From an uncultured Bacilli bacterium (GTDB lineage Bacteria; Bacillota_I; Bacilli_A; RF39; UBA660), in NCBI GenBank assembly GCA_910586865.1, contig CAJUIY010000001.1, positions 1-64,000 of the forward strand: a DNA stretch of 64,000 nt, in the 5' to 3' direction. The translations under genes and the position numbers were made by a program. The notes beneath the pieces were generated by a model. It did not search any database. It saw only the letters and a list, made by a program, of their open reading frames with translations, and had not been told where the DNA came from. This document shows, piece after piece, positions 8,982-17,058 of this stretch. Each line of letters opens with the position of its first letter. Within the stretch, counting starts at the first letter, position 1.

Positions 8982-10535
8982 TTATTTTGCCTCTTCTTGT
9001 GCTCTGGTTTCTCTTACTACTGTAATCTTTACGGTACCAGGATATTTCATCGTTTTTTCTATCTCTTCCTTAATATCTCTTGCTATTTTATGTGCTTTTA
9101 AATCATCTACTTCTTCTGGTTTAACAATGACTCTCAACTCTCTTCCTGCTTGAACAGCGTATGCTTTTTCTACACCATCCAATCTGTTTCCAACCTCTTC
9201 TAATTGAGTTAGCCTTTTTATATAATTTTCTAAGGAATCATTTCTAGCACCTGGGCGTGAGGCACTTAGTGCATCGGCAATTGCAACAATGACAGCAATT
9301 GTACTATTCGCTTTTGTGTCTCCATGATGTGATGCGATAGCATCAATAACAACTGTATCTTCTCTAAATTTTTTAGCAATATCAACTCCAATGTCTACAT
9401 GACTACCTTCCATTTCGTGATCAATTGCTTTTCCAATATCATGTAAAAGTCCTGCTCGTTTTGCAAGTGTAATATTTTCACCAAGCTCGGCAGCAATTAA
9501 TCCAGAAAGATTAGCCACTTCAATAGAATGTTGTAAAGCATTTTGACCATAACTAGTTCTAAAATGAAGTTTACCAATAATTTCAATCAATTCTGGGTCA
9601 AACTTTGTTAGTCCTAATTCAAAAGTAGCATCATTCCCATATTCAATAATCTTTTGTTTCATCTCTTTACATACTTTATCATATAATTCTTCAATTCTAG
9701 TTGGATGTATTCTACCATCCTTAATTAAAGTATCCAAAGTTACATAAGCAATTTCTCTTCTAAGTGGATCAAAACTAGAAAGCACCACTGCCTCTGGTGT
9801 ATCATCAATGATTAAGTCAACACCAGTAATAGCTTCGATTGTTCGAATATTTCTACCTTCACGTCCTATAATTCTTCCTTTCATATCATCATTTGGAAGT
9901 TCAACAACAGTAACTGTTTGGTCACTTGCAATATCGGCTGCATATTTTTGCATTGAAGTAACAAGTAATTCTTTCGCTTTTTTATCTACTGTTAGTTTCG
10001 CATCATTTTCGCATTCTCTAATATATTCTGAAATTTCTCTAGACATACTATCCTTTACTTGTCTCATTACTTGCTTTTTTGCTTCTTCTTTACTAAAACC
10101 AGAGATTTTTTCTAATAATTCTAATTGTTCTTTTTTTATCTCTTCCACTTTACTTTTCTCATTTTGGATTTCATCAAGACTTTCTGTCAATTTACTTTCT
10201 CTATCATCTAATGCTAATTCACGTTTTTGATACATTTCATCACGCTTATCCATATTAGACTCTCTTTGTAATAATCTAGCTTCACTTTGCTTAATTTCTT
10301 CTTTTTTCTCTTTGATTTCTCTATCTAGCTCCACTTTTAATTTGTGTTGTTCTTCTTTTTGTTCTAAAAGAGCATCTCTTTTTAATTTATCACTATCTAT
10401 CTTTGCCTGTTGCAACATTTTATCAATTTTTTTTGATGTTGAGTTTTCTCTAAAAGTATTAATGAGAAAAGCAACTACACATCCTAACACTAATCCAACT
10501 ATTATAAGTAAAATGGAGAATACTACACTATTCAT
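8982..10535 (-). CDS. rny: Ribonuclease Y
   Basis: RNase Y is the membrane-anchored endoribonuclease that starts mRNA decay in Bacillota. The 517-residue protein has one N-terminal membrane helix (about 4-24), a long coiled coil (about 30-190), a KH domain with '[26 protein letters not shown]'-type features, and an HD domain with '[10 protein letters not shown]', '[14 protein letters not shown]' (the HD pair) and 'ASHHGD'. The length is canonical. A GGAGGT site precedes the ATG. In Bacillus it follows recA; here murE and an insertion sequence separate them. Confidence 0.96.
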   Translation of the reverse strand: MNSVVFSILLIIVGLVLGCVVAFLINTFRENSTSKKIDKMLQQAKIDSDKLKRDALLEQKEEQHKLKVELDREIKEKKEEIKQSEARLLQRESNMDKRDEMYQKRELALDDRESKLTESLDEIQNEKSKVEEIKKEQLELLEKISGFSKEEAKKQVMRQVKDSMSREISEYIRECENDAKLTVDKKAKELLVTSMQKYAADIASDQTVTVVELPNDDMKGRIIGREGRNIRTIEAITGVDLIIDDTPEAVVLSSFDPLRREIAYVTLDTLIKDGRIHPTRIEELYDKVCKEMKQKIIEYGNDATFELGLTKFDPELIEIIGKLHFRTSYGQNALQHSIEVANLSGLIAAELGENITLAKRAGLLHDIGKAIDHEMEGSHVDIGVDIAKKFREDTVVIDAIASHHGDTKANSTIAVIVAIADALSASRPGARNDSLENYIKRLTQLEEVGNRLDGVEKAYAVQAGRELRVIVKPEEVDDLKAHKIARDIKEEIEKTMKYPGTVKITVVRETRAQEEAK

Positions 10536-10612
10536 TTAATACCTCCATTTAGAATATAATTTTTAATCATATCTAATTCTATTGTAGAGGTAATTTTAAC
10601 CCTTGTCAAGAA

Positions 10613-10638
10613 AAAAGAAATTCACTCTTATTTTAAAA
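10613..10638 (+). repeat. Left copy of 26-bp direct repeat flanking the IS481/IS1202-like element
   Basis: This 26-bp sequence recurs without mismatch at 11715-11740. It lies directly outside the left boundary of the transposase element and is best read as a long target-site duplication. Its right-hand twin includes the last codons and the stop codon of murE. Confidence 0.7.
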
Positions 10639-11714
10639 TCTAGAGAAATCAATCATATGTCACACTTTTTATAAAATTAAAGATATTTTTATAATTAAGT
10701 TGTATATAAGTATTCTTCAACAATTTGATTTGGACTTTTAAACCCTAATACTTTTTTAGCTATATTATTATATCTAGCATTATATCTTTTTACCTTTCTT
10801 TTTAAATCTTCTACTGATTTAAATTCTTGTTTGCTATAAAATATTTCTCCATCTATTTTGTGGCTTCTTTCTACTTTTCCATTCTGCCATGGTGAATAGG
10901 GTCTAGTTCTTATATGTTTTATTCCTAGTGATTCTAGTGTTCTTTCAAATAATGTTGGTTCGTTTGTATCAATTTGATTGTTTACGAATTCAGGTCCATT
11001 ATCTGTTTGGATTGTATTTATTTTTAACCCAAGTGAATTTTGTAATGTTTTTACAAATCTACTTGTATTGGTTACACTTTTTTCATCTACTATCTCCAAT
11101 ATTCTTTTTCTGGAATATTCATCTATCGCTGTTATTTGATAATATTTCTTATCTTGTGTGTCAAACATCAAACTTTCCTTAGGTACATATTTTATATCCA
11201 CTTGTACTTTATCTCCTGGATACCTTCCTCTTATTTCTTCATGTTTTGTATATCCTTTACGATATTTTCTTTTCTCTTTTGGCATTTTACTTATTTGCTT
11301 TACCATGGATCCATAGCTTCTTTTATATCCACGTTTTTTTAATTGAACATATACCTCTGCTAATCCATCGTTTCCATATCTGGATTTTACTTTTTTTATT
11401 AAGTTTATTTCTTCTTCAGTGTGGGTATTAGGATGATTATGTGGCTTTCTAGATTTTAAAGCTAAGCTTCTTACTGTACCATCATATTTTTCTAGTTGTC
11501 TATACACAAATTTTCTATTTGTATGATACCTTCTAGCTGCTTTCGTTACTCCATTTTTTATTGCATATTCACACAATATCTTTCTATATCTCATTTCTTC
11601 TGTTATAATCTTCATAGATACCACTCTTTCGTATAATTTTTGTCTTTCAACTTAATTATACCAGATGGTATCTTTTTTTATTTTATTTTTGTGACATATG
11701 TATTATAACTCAAC
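10639..11714 (-). mobile_element. IS481/IS1202-like insertion sequence, about 1.08 kb
   Basis: The element consists of one DDE transposase gene between two copies of a 26-bp direct repeat. Inside the ends, an 11-bp perfect inverted repeat CATATGTCACA is seen at 10654-10664 and, inverted, at 11690-11700, about 15 bp in from each boundary. IS1202-family elements are known for long target duplications of this size, which fits. The transposase looks intact and the duplication is still perfect, so insertion may be recent. Boundaries are defined by the direct repeat and carry a few bases of uncertainty. Confidence 0.75.
10695..11615 (-). CDS. DDE transposase, IS481/IS1202-like
   Basis: A 306-residue transposase: an N-terminal helix-turn-helix ('NGVTKAARRYHTNRKFVYRQL'), a second HTH-like segment, and an rve integrase core. 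The catalytic triad is visible as D140 (KVQVDIKY), D205 (QTDNGPEF) and E249 (WQNGKVERSH). The frame opens at a GTG at 11624, but ATG 11615 is a better start. No frameshift or premature stop is seen, so the enzyme should be functional. Assignment between IS481 and IS1202 rests mainly on the 26-bp flanking duplication. Confidence 0.85.
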   Translation of the reverse strand: MKIITEEMRYRKILCEYAIKNGVTKAARRYHTNRKFVYRQLEKYDGTVRSLALKSRKPHNHPNTHTEEEINLIKKVKSRYGNDGLAEVYVQLKKRGYKRSYGSMVKQISKMPKEKRKYRKGYTKHEEIRGRYPGDKVQVDIKYVPKESLMFDTQDKKYYQITAIDEYSRKRILEIVDEKSVTNTSRFVKTLQNSLGLKINTIQTDNGPEFVNNQIDTNEPTLFERTLESLGIKHIRTRPYSPWQNGKVERSHKIDGEIFYSKQEFKSVEDLKRKVKRYNARYNNIAKKVLGFKSPNQIVEEYLYTT

Positions 11715-11740
11715 AAAAGAAATTCACTCTTATTTTAAAA
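11715..11740 (+). repeat. Right copy of 26-bp direct repeat (overlaps murE 3' end)
   Basis: Identical to 10613-10638. The last 11 bases lie inside murE and hold its stop codon and final codons, so insertion occurred at the very end of murE without changing the protein. Confidence 0.7.
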
Positions 11741-13139
11741 AGTAACTTTTAATAACCTCATAATCAGAATAATCTTCATACCGATCTTCAATTGCCATAT
11801 AAGAATCTCTTCCCTTACCTATTATTAGTACATAATCATTCTTTTTGGCAATGGAAAGTGCCCTTTTAATGGCCTTTTTTCTATCAATAATTCTTAGATA
11901 ATTTGTCTTATTTGATTCTTTTAACATATCATCGATGATACTATCTACCCTTTCAAACCTTGGATCATCCATAGTGAAAATAACAAGATTACATTGTTCT
12001 AATAATAACTTTCCTATTCTCGCCCTTTTTTCTTTTTCTCTCCCACCAGCAGCACCTGTTACTACAATTAAATTTTTTGCTTTTTTCTTAAAGCATTTGA
12101 TTAGAGATTCTATAGAATGATAAGTATGTGCATAATCTAAGACTATTTTATAATCATTGGAAAAGGATAATACTTCGCCTCTTCCTGGAACACTGCCTAG
12201 TCCTTTTATCTTTTCTATTACTCTAACAATATTCATCTTTTCTAAATAACAAACAATAAAACAAGCCGTTAAATTATATACATTATATTCTCCCAAATAA
12301 GGACTTTCAATATGATAAATTTCATTTTCTTTTTTTATATCAAAATAAGTTTTATTTTCTTTTTCTACTATATTTAAAATTCTAAAGTCACATTGGCTTG
12401 ACTTTCCATAAGTAATTACTTGATTTTTCTTTATCTCTCGCAATCTTTCTTGAACGATATCATCTCCATTCGAAATGATAATACCATCTTTTTCTAATAA
12501 CTTCGTCAAACTCATCTTAGCTTTAATATAACTATCTATATTTTTATGAATATTTAAATGGTCCTCTGTGATATTGGTATAGATAACATATCGAAATCGA
12601 AAAGAAGAAACCCTCTTATGTAAAAGAGATTCACTAGAAACTTCTAGCACACAATTCTTACACCCATTTTTTTCTAACCCACTTAAATAATCATAGAGCT
12701 TTTCTGTCGGTGGGGTTGTATTATTGATTTTAGTTACTTGATTTTTATATTTAATGCCATTTGTACCCATGTAAGCAGTATTATCTTTTTCATTTAATAA
12801 CTCGCTTAAAATAAATGCCGTTGTCGTCTTACCATCTGTACCAGTAACACCAATTAAATTTATATTATTTTGATAATCAAAAAAATTTATACAAGCATTC
12901 ACTAATGCTCTTCTCAAATCTTTTCTTTTTAGAATAGGAATAGTAGCTTCATAATCCCTATCCGTAACCACTGCCTTTGCACCATTTTTAATCGCTTCTC
13001 CAATATAATTACTATGATCTACAAAAAATCCTTTGGTTGCGATGAACAAATCTCCTTCATTAACTTCTCTAGAATCTGTTTTAATTCCAGAAATCATTGT
13101 TTGATATGGACATTTTAAAATCTTATTTAATGGTTTCAA
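11730..13139 (-). CDS. murE: UDP-N-acetylmuramyl-tripeptide synthetase
   Basis: MurE adds the third stem-peptide residue to UDP-MurNAc-L-Ala-D-Glu in peptidoglycan synthesis. The protein (about 469 residues) has the N-terminal 'SGIKTDSREVNEGDLFIA' domain, the ATP loop GVTGTDGKTTT, 'NNTTPPTEKLYDYL' substrate contacts, 'NITEDHLNIH', and a C-terminal ligase domain with 'PGRGEV' and 'DYAHT'. The specificity motif reads DDPR: the Arg is that of diaminopimelate-adding enzymes (DNPR), the second Asp that of some Lys types. TTG 13139 after GAGGTG is the likely start; a GTG at 13148 is the alternative. Its place between recA and rny is unusual. Confidence 0.9.
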   Translation of the reverse strand: MKPLNKILKCPYQTMISGIKTDSREVNEGDLFIATKGFFVDHSNYIGEAIKNGAKAVVTDRDYEATIPILKRKDLRRALVNACINFFDYQNNINLIGVTGTDGKTTTAFILSELLNEKDNTAYMGTNGIKYKNQVTKINNTTPPTEKLYDYLSGLEKNGCKNCVLEVSSESLLHKRVSSFRFRYVIYTNITEDHLNIHKNIDSYIKAKMSLTKLLEKDGIIISNGDDIVQERLREIKKNQVITYGKSSQCDFRILNIVEKENKTYFDIKKENEIYHIESPYLGEYNVYNLTACFIVCYLEKMNIVRVIEKIKGLGSVPGRGEVLSFSNDYKIVLDYAHTYHSIESLIKCFKKKAKNLIVVTGAAGGREKEKRARIGKLLLEQCNLVIFTMDDPRFERVDSIIDDMLKESNKTNYLRIIDRKKAIKRALSIAKKNDYVLIIGKGRDSYMAIEDRYEDYSDYEVIKSYFLK

Positions 13140-13185
13140 TACCATCACCTCATAGTAATATATGCGATAAAAAAAGAGGTGCTTT

Positions 13186-14211
13186 TTACTTTTCGCCCTC
13201 TTCTAATGATATACTATAGTATTCTCTTACTTTCTTTTCGATTTCCTCTTTTAATTCAGGATGCTCTTTTAAAAGTAATTTCGCATTTTCCTTCCCTTGA
13301 CCAAGTTTTTCACCATTATAAGAAAACCATGCTCCTGTTTTTTGTACGATACCAGCTTCTACACCCAAATCAATGACTTCGCCCTCACGTGAAACTCCTT
13401 CACCATACATAATATCCACAATGGCAGTTTTAAATGGTGGTGCCACTTTATTCTTAACTACCTTAACAGTAGTTTTATTTCCAACTACACCATCACCCAT
13501 TTTTAATTGTTCATTACGCCTAATATCTAATCGAATCGAAGAATAAAATTTCAAAGCTCGTCCACCTGGTGTTGTTTCAGGATTTCCAAACATAACTCCT
13601 ACTTTTTCCCTTAATTGATTAATAAAAATGGCAGTTGTTTTTGTTTTATTAATCGTACCAGATAATTTTCTTAAAGCCTGAGACATCAACCTTGCTTGTA
13701 ATCCAACATGAGAATCTCCCATCTCACCATCAATCTCTGCTTGAGGAACTAATGCAGCAACAGAATCAATTACAATAATGCTAACGGCTTCACTTCGAAC
13801 CAAAGCTTCACAAATCTCTAATGCTTGTTCCCCTGTATCTGGTTGAGAAAGCAATAATTCATCAATATTAACTCCCAATCTTTCTGCATAAACAGGGTCT
13901 AATGCATGTTCTGCATCGATAAAGGCTGCTCTTCCCCCTGCTTTTTGCTGTTCTGCAATTGCTTGTAAGGCAAATGTTGTTTTACCACTTGATTCTGGAC
14001 CATATATCTCAATAATTCTTCCTCTAGGATAACCTCCAACACCTAATGCAATATCTAAGGATAAACACCCACTAGAGCAAACATCCACTTTCAGATGCCT
14101 ATTATCTCCAAGCATCATAATAGATCCTTTTCCAAATTGCTTTTCTATATCACCTAACACTTGTTCTAGTGCTTTATCTTTATTTATTTCTTTTGTTACT
14201 GTCTTACTCAT
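13186..14211 (-). CDS. recA: Recombinase RecA
   Basis: RecA forms filaments on single-stranded DNA, drives strand exchange and triggers LexA cleavage. The 341-residue protein is canonical: Walker [10 protein letters not shown], Walker B '[14 protein letters not shown]', L1 '[21 protein letters not shown]', L2 '[20 protein letters not shown]'. A GGAGGT site precedes the ATG. In Bacillus cinA lies between pgsA and recA; it is absent here and pgsA directly precedes recA. Confidence 0.98.
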   Translation of the reverse strand: MSKTVTKEINKDKALEQVLGDIEKQFGKGSIMMLGDNRHLKVDVCSSGCLSLDIALGVGGYPRGRIIEIYGPESSGKTTFALQAIAEQQKAGGRAAFIDAEHALDPVYAERLGVNIDELLLSQPDTGEQALEICEALVRSEAVSIIVIDSVAALVPQAEIDGEMGDSHVGLQARLMSQALRKLSGTINKTKTTAIFINQLREKVGVMFGNPETTPGGRALKFYSSIRLDIRRNEQLKMGDGVVGNKTTVKVVKNKVAPPFKTAIVDIMYGEGVSREGEVIDLGVEAGIVQKTGAWFSYNGEKLGQGKENAKLLLKEHPELKEEIEKKVREYYSISLEEGEK

Positions 14212-14326
14212 ATAAACCTCCTCGTAAATAACTTACAAATTCATTGTAACTTATTTTTTTTCAAAAATCAAGTATTCTTTCAAACAATTGTTTGGTTAAA
14301 CGATTCAAAATTAAAAATTCTTTATC

Positions 14327-14356
14327 AAAAAAGAGTTTTCTTGATATGAAAAACCC
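14327..14356 (-). terminator. Terminator after pgsA
   Basis: On the minus strand GGGTTTTTC and GAAAACTC form an imperfect stem around a 7-base loop, followed by TTTTTT. It begins directly after the pgsA stop codon and would separate pgsA from recA. Confidence 0.6.
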
Positions 14357-14962
14357 TTAATTTATAAATTCTTCTTTAGAAAAAATAATATTTTTATTTA
14401 ATTTATAATACTCTATCAGCGAAACAATAGACATAATAGTAGCAAAGAACAAGAAGAAATCGGATACCCTAATATTCATCGCCTCAAATGGTAAATTATA
14501 GAAAAAAGTCAATACCGTTCCTATCATCAGACTAGCTGTTTTAATCTTACCACTTTTGATAGCGGCTACCACTTTACCTTTGCTAGCTGCTTCCATTTTA
14601 ATCGCATCTACAATAATATCACGTACTACAATAATAATAGGAATAATAACAGAAATAAAGCCATGTGCTGCAAAAATAATTAAAACAGAGTCAACAAGAA
14701 TTTTATCAGCAATAGCATCAAGCATTTTTCCTGTATCCGTTACCTGATTATTTTTACGTGCCAAATATCCATCAATAAAATCGGTAATACTAGCCACAAT
14801 AAAGATAACTCCTGCTACCATATATTCACTTTTTAACGATATTCCTAAGATTATCACTCTCGGCCAAGTAACTCCTACTGTATAAAACGGAAAAACTAAT
14901 ATCGCAATTACTATAAAAGATAAAATAATACGTAAAACTGTTAATTTAGTTGGCAAATTCAT
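14357..14962 (-). CDS. pgsA: CDP-diacylglycerol-glycerol-3-phosphate 3-phosphatidyltransferase
   Basis: PgsA makes phosphatidylglycerophosphate, the precursor of phosphatidylglycerol, in the membrane. The 201-residue protein has the complete CDP-alcohol phosphotransferase signature DGYLARKNNQVTDTGKMLD..D (DGxxAR, then GxxxDxxxD) near residue 65-90, and about five membrane helices. The N-terminal 'MNLPTKLTVLRI' is typical. It starts inside the end of the upstream RodZ-like gene (17-bp overlap) with GAGGAGG before its ATG, so the two are translationally linked, as in Bacillus ymfM-pgsA. Confidence 0.95.
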   Translation of the reverse strand: MNLPTKLTVLRIILSFIVIAILVFPFYTVGVTWPRVIILGISLKSEYMVAGVIFIVASITDFIDGYLARKNNQVTDTGKMLDAIADKILVDSVLIIFAAHGFISVIIPIIIVVRDIIVDAIKMEAASKGKVVAAIKSGKIKTASLMIGTVLTFFYNLPFEAMNIRVSDFFLFFATIMSIVSLIEYYKLNKNIIFSKEEFIN

Positions 14963-15443
14963 AGATTACCTCCTCATTACTACCTACTAGAACTCGACTA
15001 TCAATGGATTCTTTGTTTAAAAGCGAAAGGAAAAGAAAAATAACAATCACAATTGCTGCCACAATACCAATAATGATAAACACGCTTCTATAATGAAAAC
15101 GTTCTTTATATTCTTTTGTATATGGTGATTTCACTTTCTTTTCTTCTTTTTCAATATCCAGTTGCCTTTTTGCTTCTAATATATCATCTAAAGAAATTTT
15201 AGAAGTATGCTCGAATAAAAAATCATTAAACTCTTCTACAACAACATTAGGATCTAACCCCAAATACTTTGCATAATTTTTTACATACTCTTTTAATTTA
15301 TATACATCTTTAAAAGCTCTTAAGTTGCCATTTTCAATGTTTTCTAGTTGTGATGAAGAAAGTTCATTATCTTCTGCTGCCTCTTCAATACTAACGCCAT
15401 TTTGGAGTCTAGTATCTCTTAAATATTCTCCCAATTCTTTCAC
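14946..15443 (-). CDS. RodZ/YmfM-like HTH membrane protein
   Basis: A 165-residue protein with an N-terminal Xre-type helix-turn-helix of the RodZ family ('LGEYLRDTRLQNGVSIEEAAE', 'LENIENGNLRAFKD'), a charged linker, one membrane helix at about 118-142, and a short external tail of about 20 residues. RodZ links MreB to the elongation machinery. The external domain is much shorter than in E. coli RodZ and resembles Bacillus YmfM. GTG is the start codon, with AGAGG about 10 nt upstream. Overlap with pgsA and synteny support the call. Confidence 0.85.
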   Translation of the reverse strand: MKELGEYLRDTRLQNGVSIEEAAEDNELSSSQLENIENGNLRAFKDVYKLKEYVKNYAKYLGLDPNVVVEEFNDFLFEHTSKISLDDILEAKRQLDIEKEEKKVKSPYTKEYKERFHYRSVFIIIGIVAAIVIVIFLFLSLLNKESIDSRVLVGSNEEVIYEFAN

Positions 15444-15478
15444 ACTTACAACACCTCTTTTAAAGAATAATCATTATA

Positions 15479-15832
15479 AATAATACTTTATAAGCCATGT
15501 TCTGTACCTATTTCTAGGCGACAAACATCTATCTACTGATTTCTCAGTCCTTGACTTGGTTCCTTTTCCTCATCAAGACTCCCCTACCATAATTTGGGTT
15601 TCTCACTCGCGGGGTTTACCACGTTTCACCTTTTAGTTTCCTAAAATATCGTCACTGCGGCACTTTTCAGAAGAAAACCATATTTATAAAACTTAGGTTT
15701 TTACTTCGCCGTTAGATTTCTCTACTCTAAGTTATTTTTTCCTTAGACACGAACACTACAATCATCTCAGATTGTGTGAGCATGGACTTTCCTCTATATC
15801 CTATAAGATACAGCGTTTGTCAAAGTATTATT
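15479..15832 (-). ncRNA. rnpB: RNase P RNA, bacterial type B
   Basis: Conserved elements appear in order on the minus strand: GAGGAAAGTCCATGCTC (P4 5' strand region), TAGTGTTCGTG, 'GTGCCGCAGTGACG', 'GGTGAAACGTGGTAAACCCC', 'CGAGTGAGAAACCC', 'TGGTAGGGGA', 'GTAGATAGATG' and 'ACAGAACATGGCTTA'. They match the Bacillus subtilis RNA closely. The terminal P1 helix is formed by AATAATACTTT and AAAGTATTATT, which sets the ends at about 15832 and 15479. It matures pre-tRNA 5' ends. It lies right after gpsB, as in many Bacilli, and the P1 5' strand overlaps the gpsB stop codon. Confidence 0.95.
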
Positions 15833-16160
15833 CATCTTTTCCATATACCATCTTTTCAAGATTAGACAATCTACGTAATAAATCTACATTAGTAACCTCG
15901 GGCATATCACTGCTACTATTTTTCACAATCTCTGCATTCGTCTTCAACGTTCTAAGTTCTTGCTTTAATCTCATGATTTCACCAAGTAAATCTGCTTTTT
16001 CTTTTTCTAAATCATTAATAATAGTATAAAACTTCTCATAGTCTTTAATAATGATATCTAAGTATTGATCTACTTCCTTCAATCTATAACCACGTGTATC
16101 GATTTTAAATTCTTTTTCTAAAATTTCCTGTGGCGAAAGTTCAATTTTATTTTGATACAT
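15828..16160 (-). CDS. gpsB: Cell cycle protein GpsB
   Basis: GpsB is a DivIVA-like coiled-coil protein that moves PBP1 between septum and side wall. The 110-residue protein has the DivIVA lipid-binding N-terminal domain ('LSPQEILEKEFKIDTRGYRLKEVDQYLDIIIKDYEKF'), a coiled coil to about residue 75, and a C-terminal trimerising helix ('DLLRRLSNLEKMVYG'). Its known partner PBP1 and recU are encoded divergently about 300 bp away. The stop codon lies inside the RNase P RNA P1 helix. Confidence 0.95.
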   Translation of the reverse strand: MYQNKIELSPQEILEKEFKIDTRGYRLKEVDQYLDIIIKDYEKFYTIINDLEKEKADLLGEIMRLKQELRTLKTNAEIVKNSSSDMPEVTNVDLLRRLSNLEKMVYGKDE

Positions 16161-16194
16161 TATAAATCACCAATCCCTTTATCTATATTATACA

Positions 16195-16308
16195 TTATTG
16201 AGTTTTTTTGTCAAATAAATTAGGATAGCTAATTACCTCTTTTCTCTTTGCGTACTGTGTATCTCCCAACATCCTATTTAATATTTTAATTATTTCTATA
16301 TGATTCAT
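16195..16308 (-). CDS. Candidate 37-residue small protein
   Basis: A short frame between the divergent gpsB and recU genes encodes 37 residues: start 'MNHIEIIKILNRMLGD', end 'YPNLFDKKTQ'. The ATG at 16308 has GGTGATG just upstream, the same type of site used by gpsB next door. Composition is protein-like (amphipathic N-terminal helix, basic centre), and the frame fills almost the whole spacer before gpsB. I know of no family for it. It could be a chance ORF. Confidence 0.35.
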   Translation of the reverse strand: MNHIEIIKILNRMLGDTQYAKRKEVISYPNLFDKKTQ

Positions 16309-16404
16309 TTTCATCACCAGTATCATTTTACTAATATTTTTTCTATTTGTCTTGTAATACGACAAAACTAGACTTTTTATTTTTTTCTAAATAATCGAAA
16401 AAGA

Positions 16405-16433
16405 TAGAAATTTTTTTACATTTATAGTATAAT
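16405..16433 (+). promoter_or_regulatory. Candidate promoter of recU-ponA
   Basis: TAGAAA (16405-16410), a 17-base spacer and TATAAT (16428-16433) lie about 20 bp before the recU ATG. The -10 is perfect and the -35 matches in four positions. Confidence 0.5.
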
Positions 16434-16452
16434 ACAAAATAGGTGGTTATAT

Positions 16453-17058
16453 ATGAATTATCCAAATGGGATTAAGAAAAGCGTTACCAATCATCATACC
16501 AACTATGCCAATCGAGGAATGATGCTAGAACAAGATCTTAATTCTACCAATATATACTACAGAGAAATAGATAAAGCATATATTTATAAAAAGCCTACCC
16601 CAATTAAAATAGTAAACGTAGATTATCAATCTAGAAAACTCGCAACCATAAAGGAGGCTTATTTTCTAGAACCTTCTACTACTGACTATAATGGTATTTA
16701 TAAAGGAAAGTATATTGATTTCGAAGCAAAAGAAACCAAGAGTAAAACCTCTTTTGCCTTGGAGAATATACATCCTCACCAAATAAAACATTTACAAAAT
16801 ATAAAAAATCAACAAGGAATTGCTTTTTTAATTGTTCGATTTACGAATCTAAGTCTTACCTTTTTGTTGACAGCAAATGATTTCTTTGACTTTTTAGAAA
16901 AAAACAATAGAAAGTCCATTCCTCTTAACTATTTTCAACAAAAAGGATATTTATTAAAAGAAAAGCTAAACCCTAGAATCGATTATTTAGAAATTGTAGA
17001 TAAATTTATGGAGGAAAAAAATGACAAAAAAAGGAATAAAAAAGAAAAAGACAAATAG
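16453..17058 (+). CDS. recU: Holliday junction resolvase RecU
   Basis: RecU resolves Holliday junctions in Bacillota and also modulates RecA. The 201-residue protein has the family N-terminus ('YPNGIKKSVTNHHTNYANRGMMLEQDLN'), the nuclease motif with D-F-E-A-K-E-T around residues 93-99, and 'LENIHPHQIKHL' with 'GIAFLIVRF'. The highly basic tail overlaps the start of the PBP gene by 38 bp. The recU-ponA pairing is the Bacillus order. Confidence 0.95.
   Translation: MNYPNGIKKSVTNHHTNYANRGMMLEQDLNSTNIYYREIDKAYIYKKPTPIKIVNVDYQSRKLATIKEAYFLEPSTTDYNGIYKGKYIDFEAKETKSKTSFALENIHPHQIKHLQNIKNQQGIAFLIVRFTNLSLTFLLTANDFFDFLEKNNRKSIPLNYFQQKGYLLKEKLNPRIDYLEIVDKFMEEKNDKKRNKKEKDK

Noticed and set aside
15479..15832. 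Protein-coding gene between the RodZ-like gene and gpsB
   Set aside because: The whole stretch is explained by conserved RNase P RNA elements.
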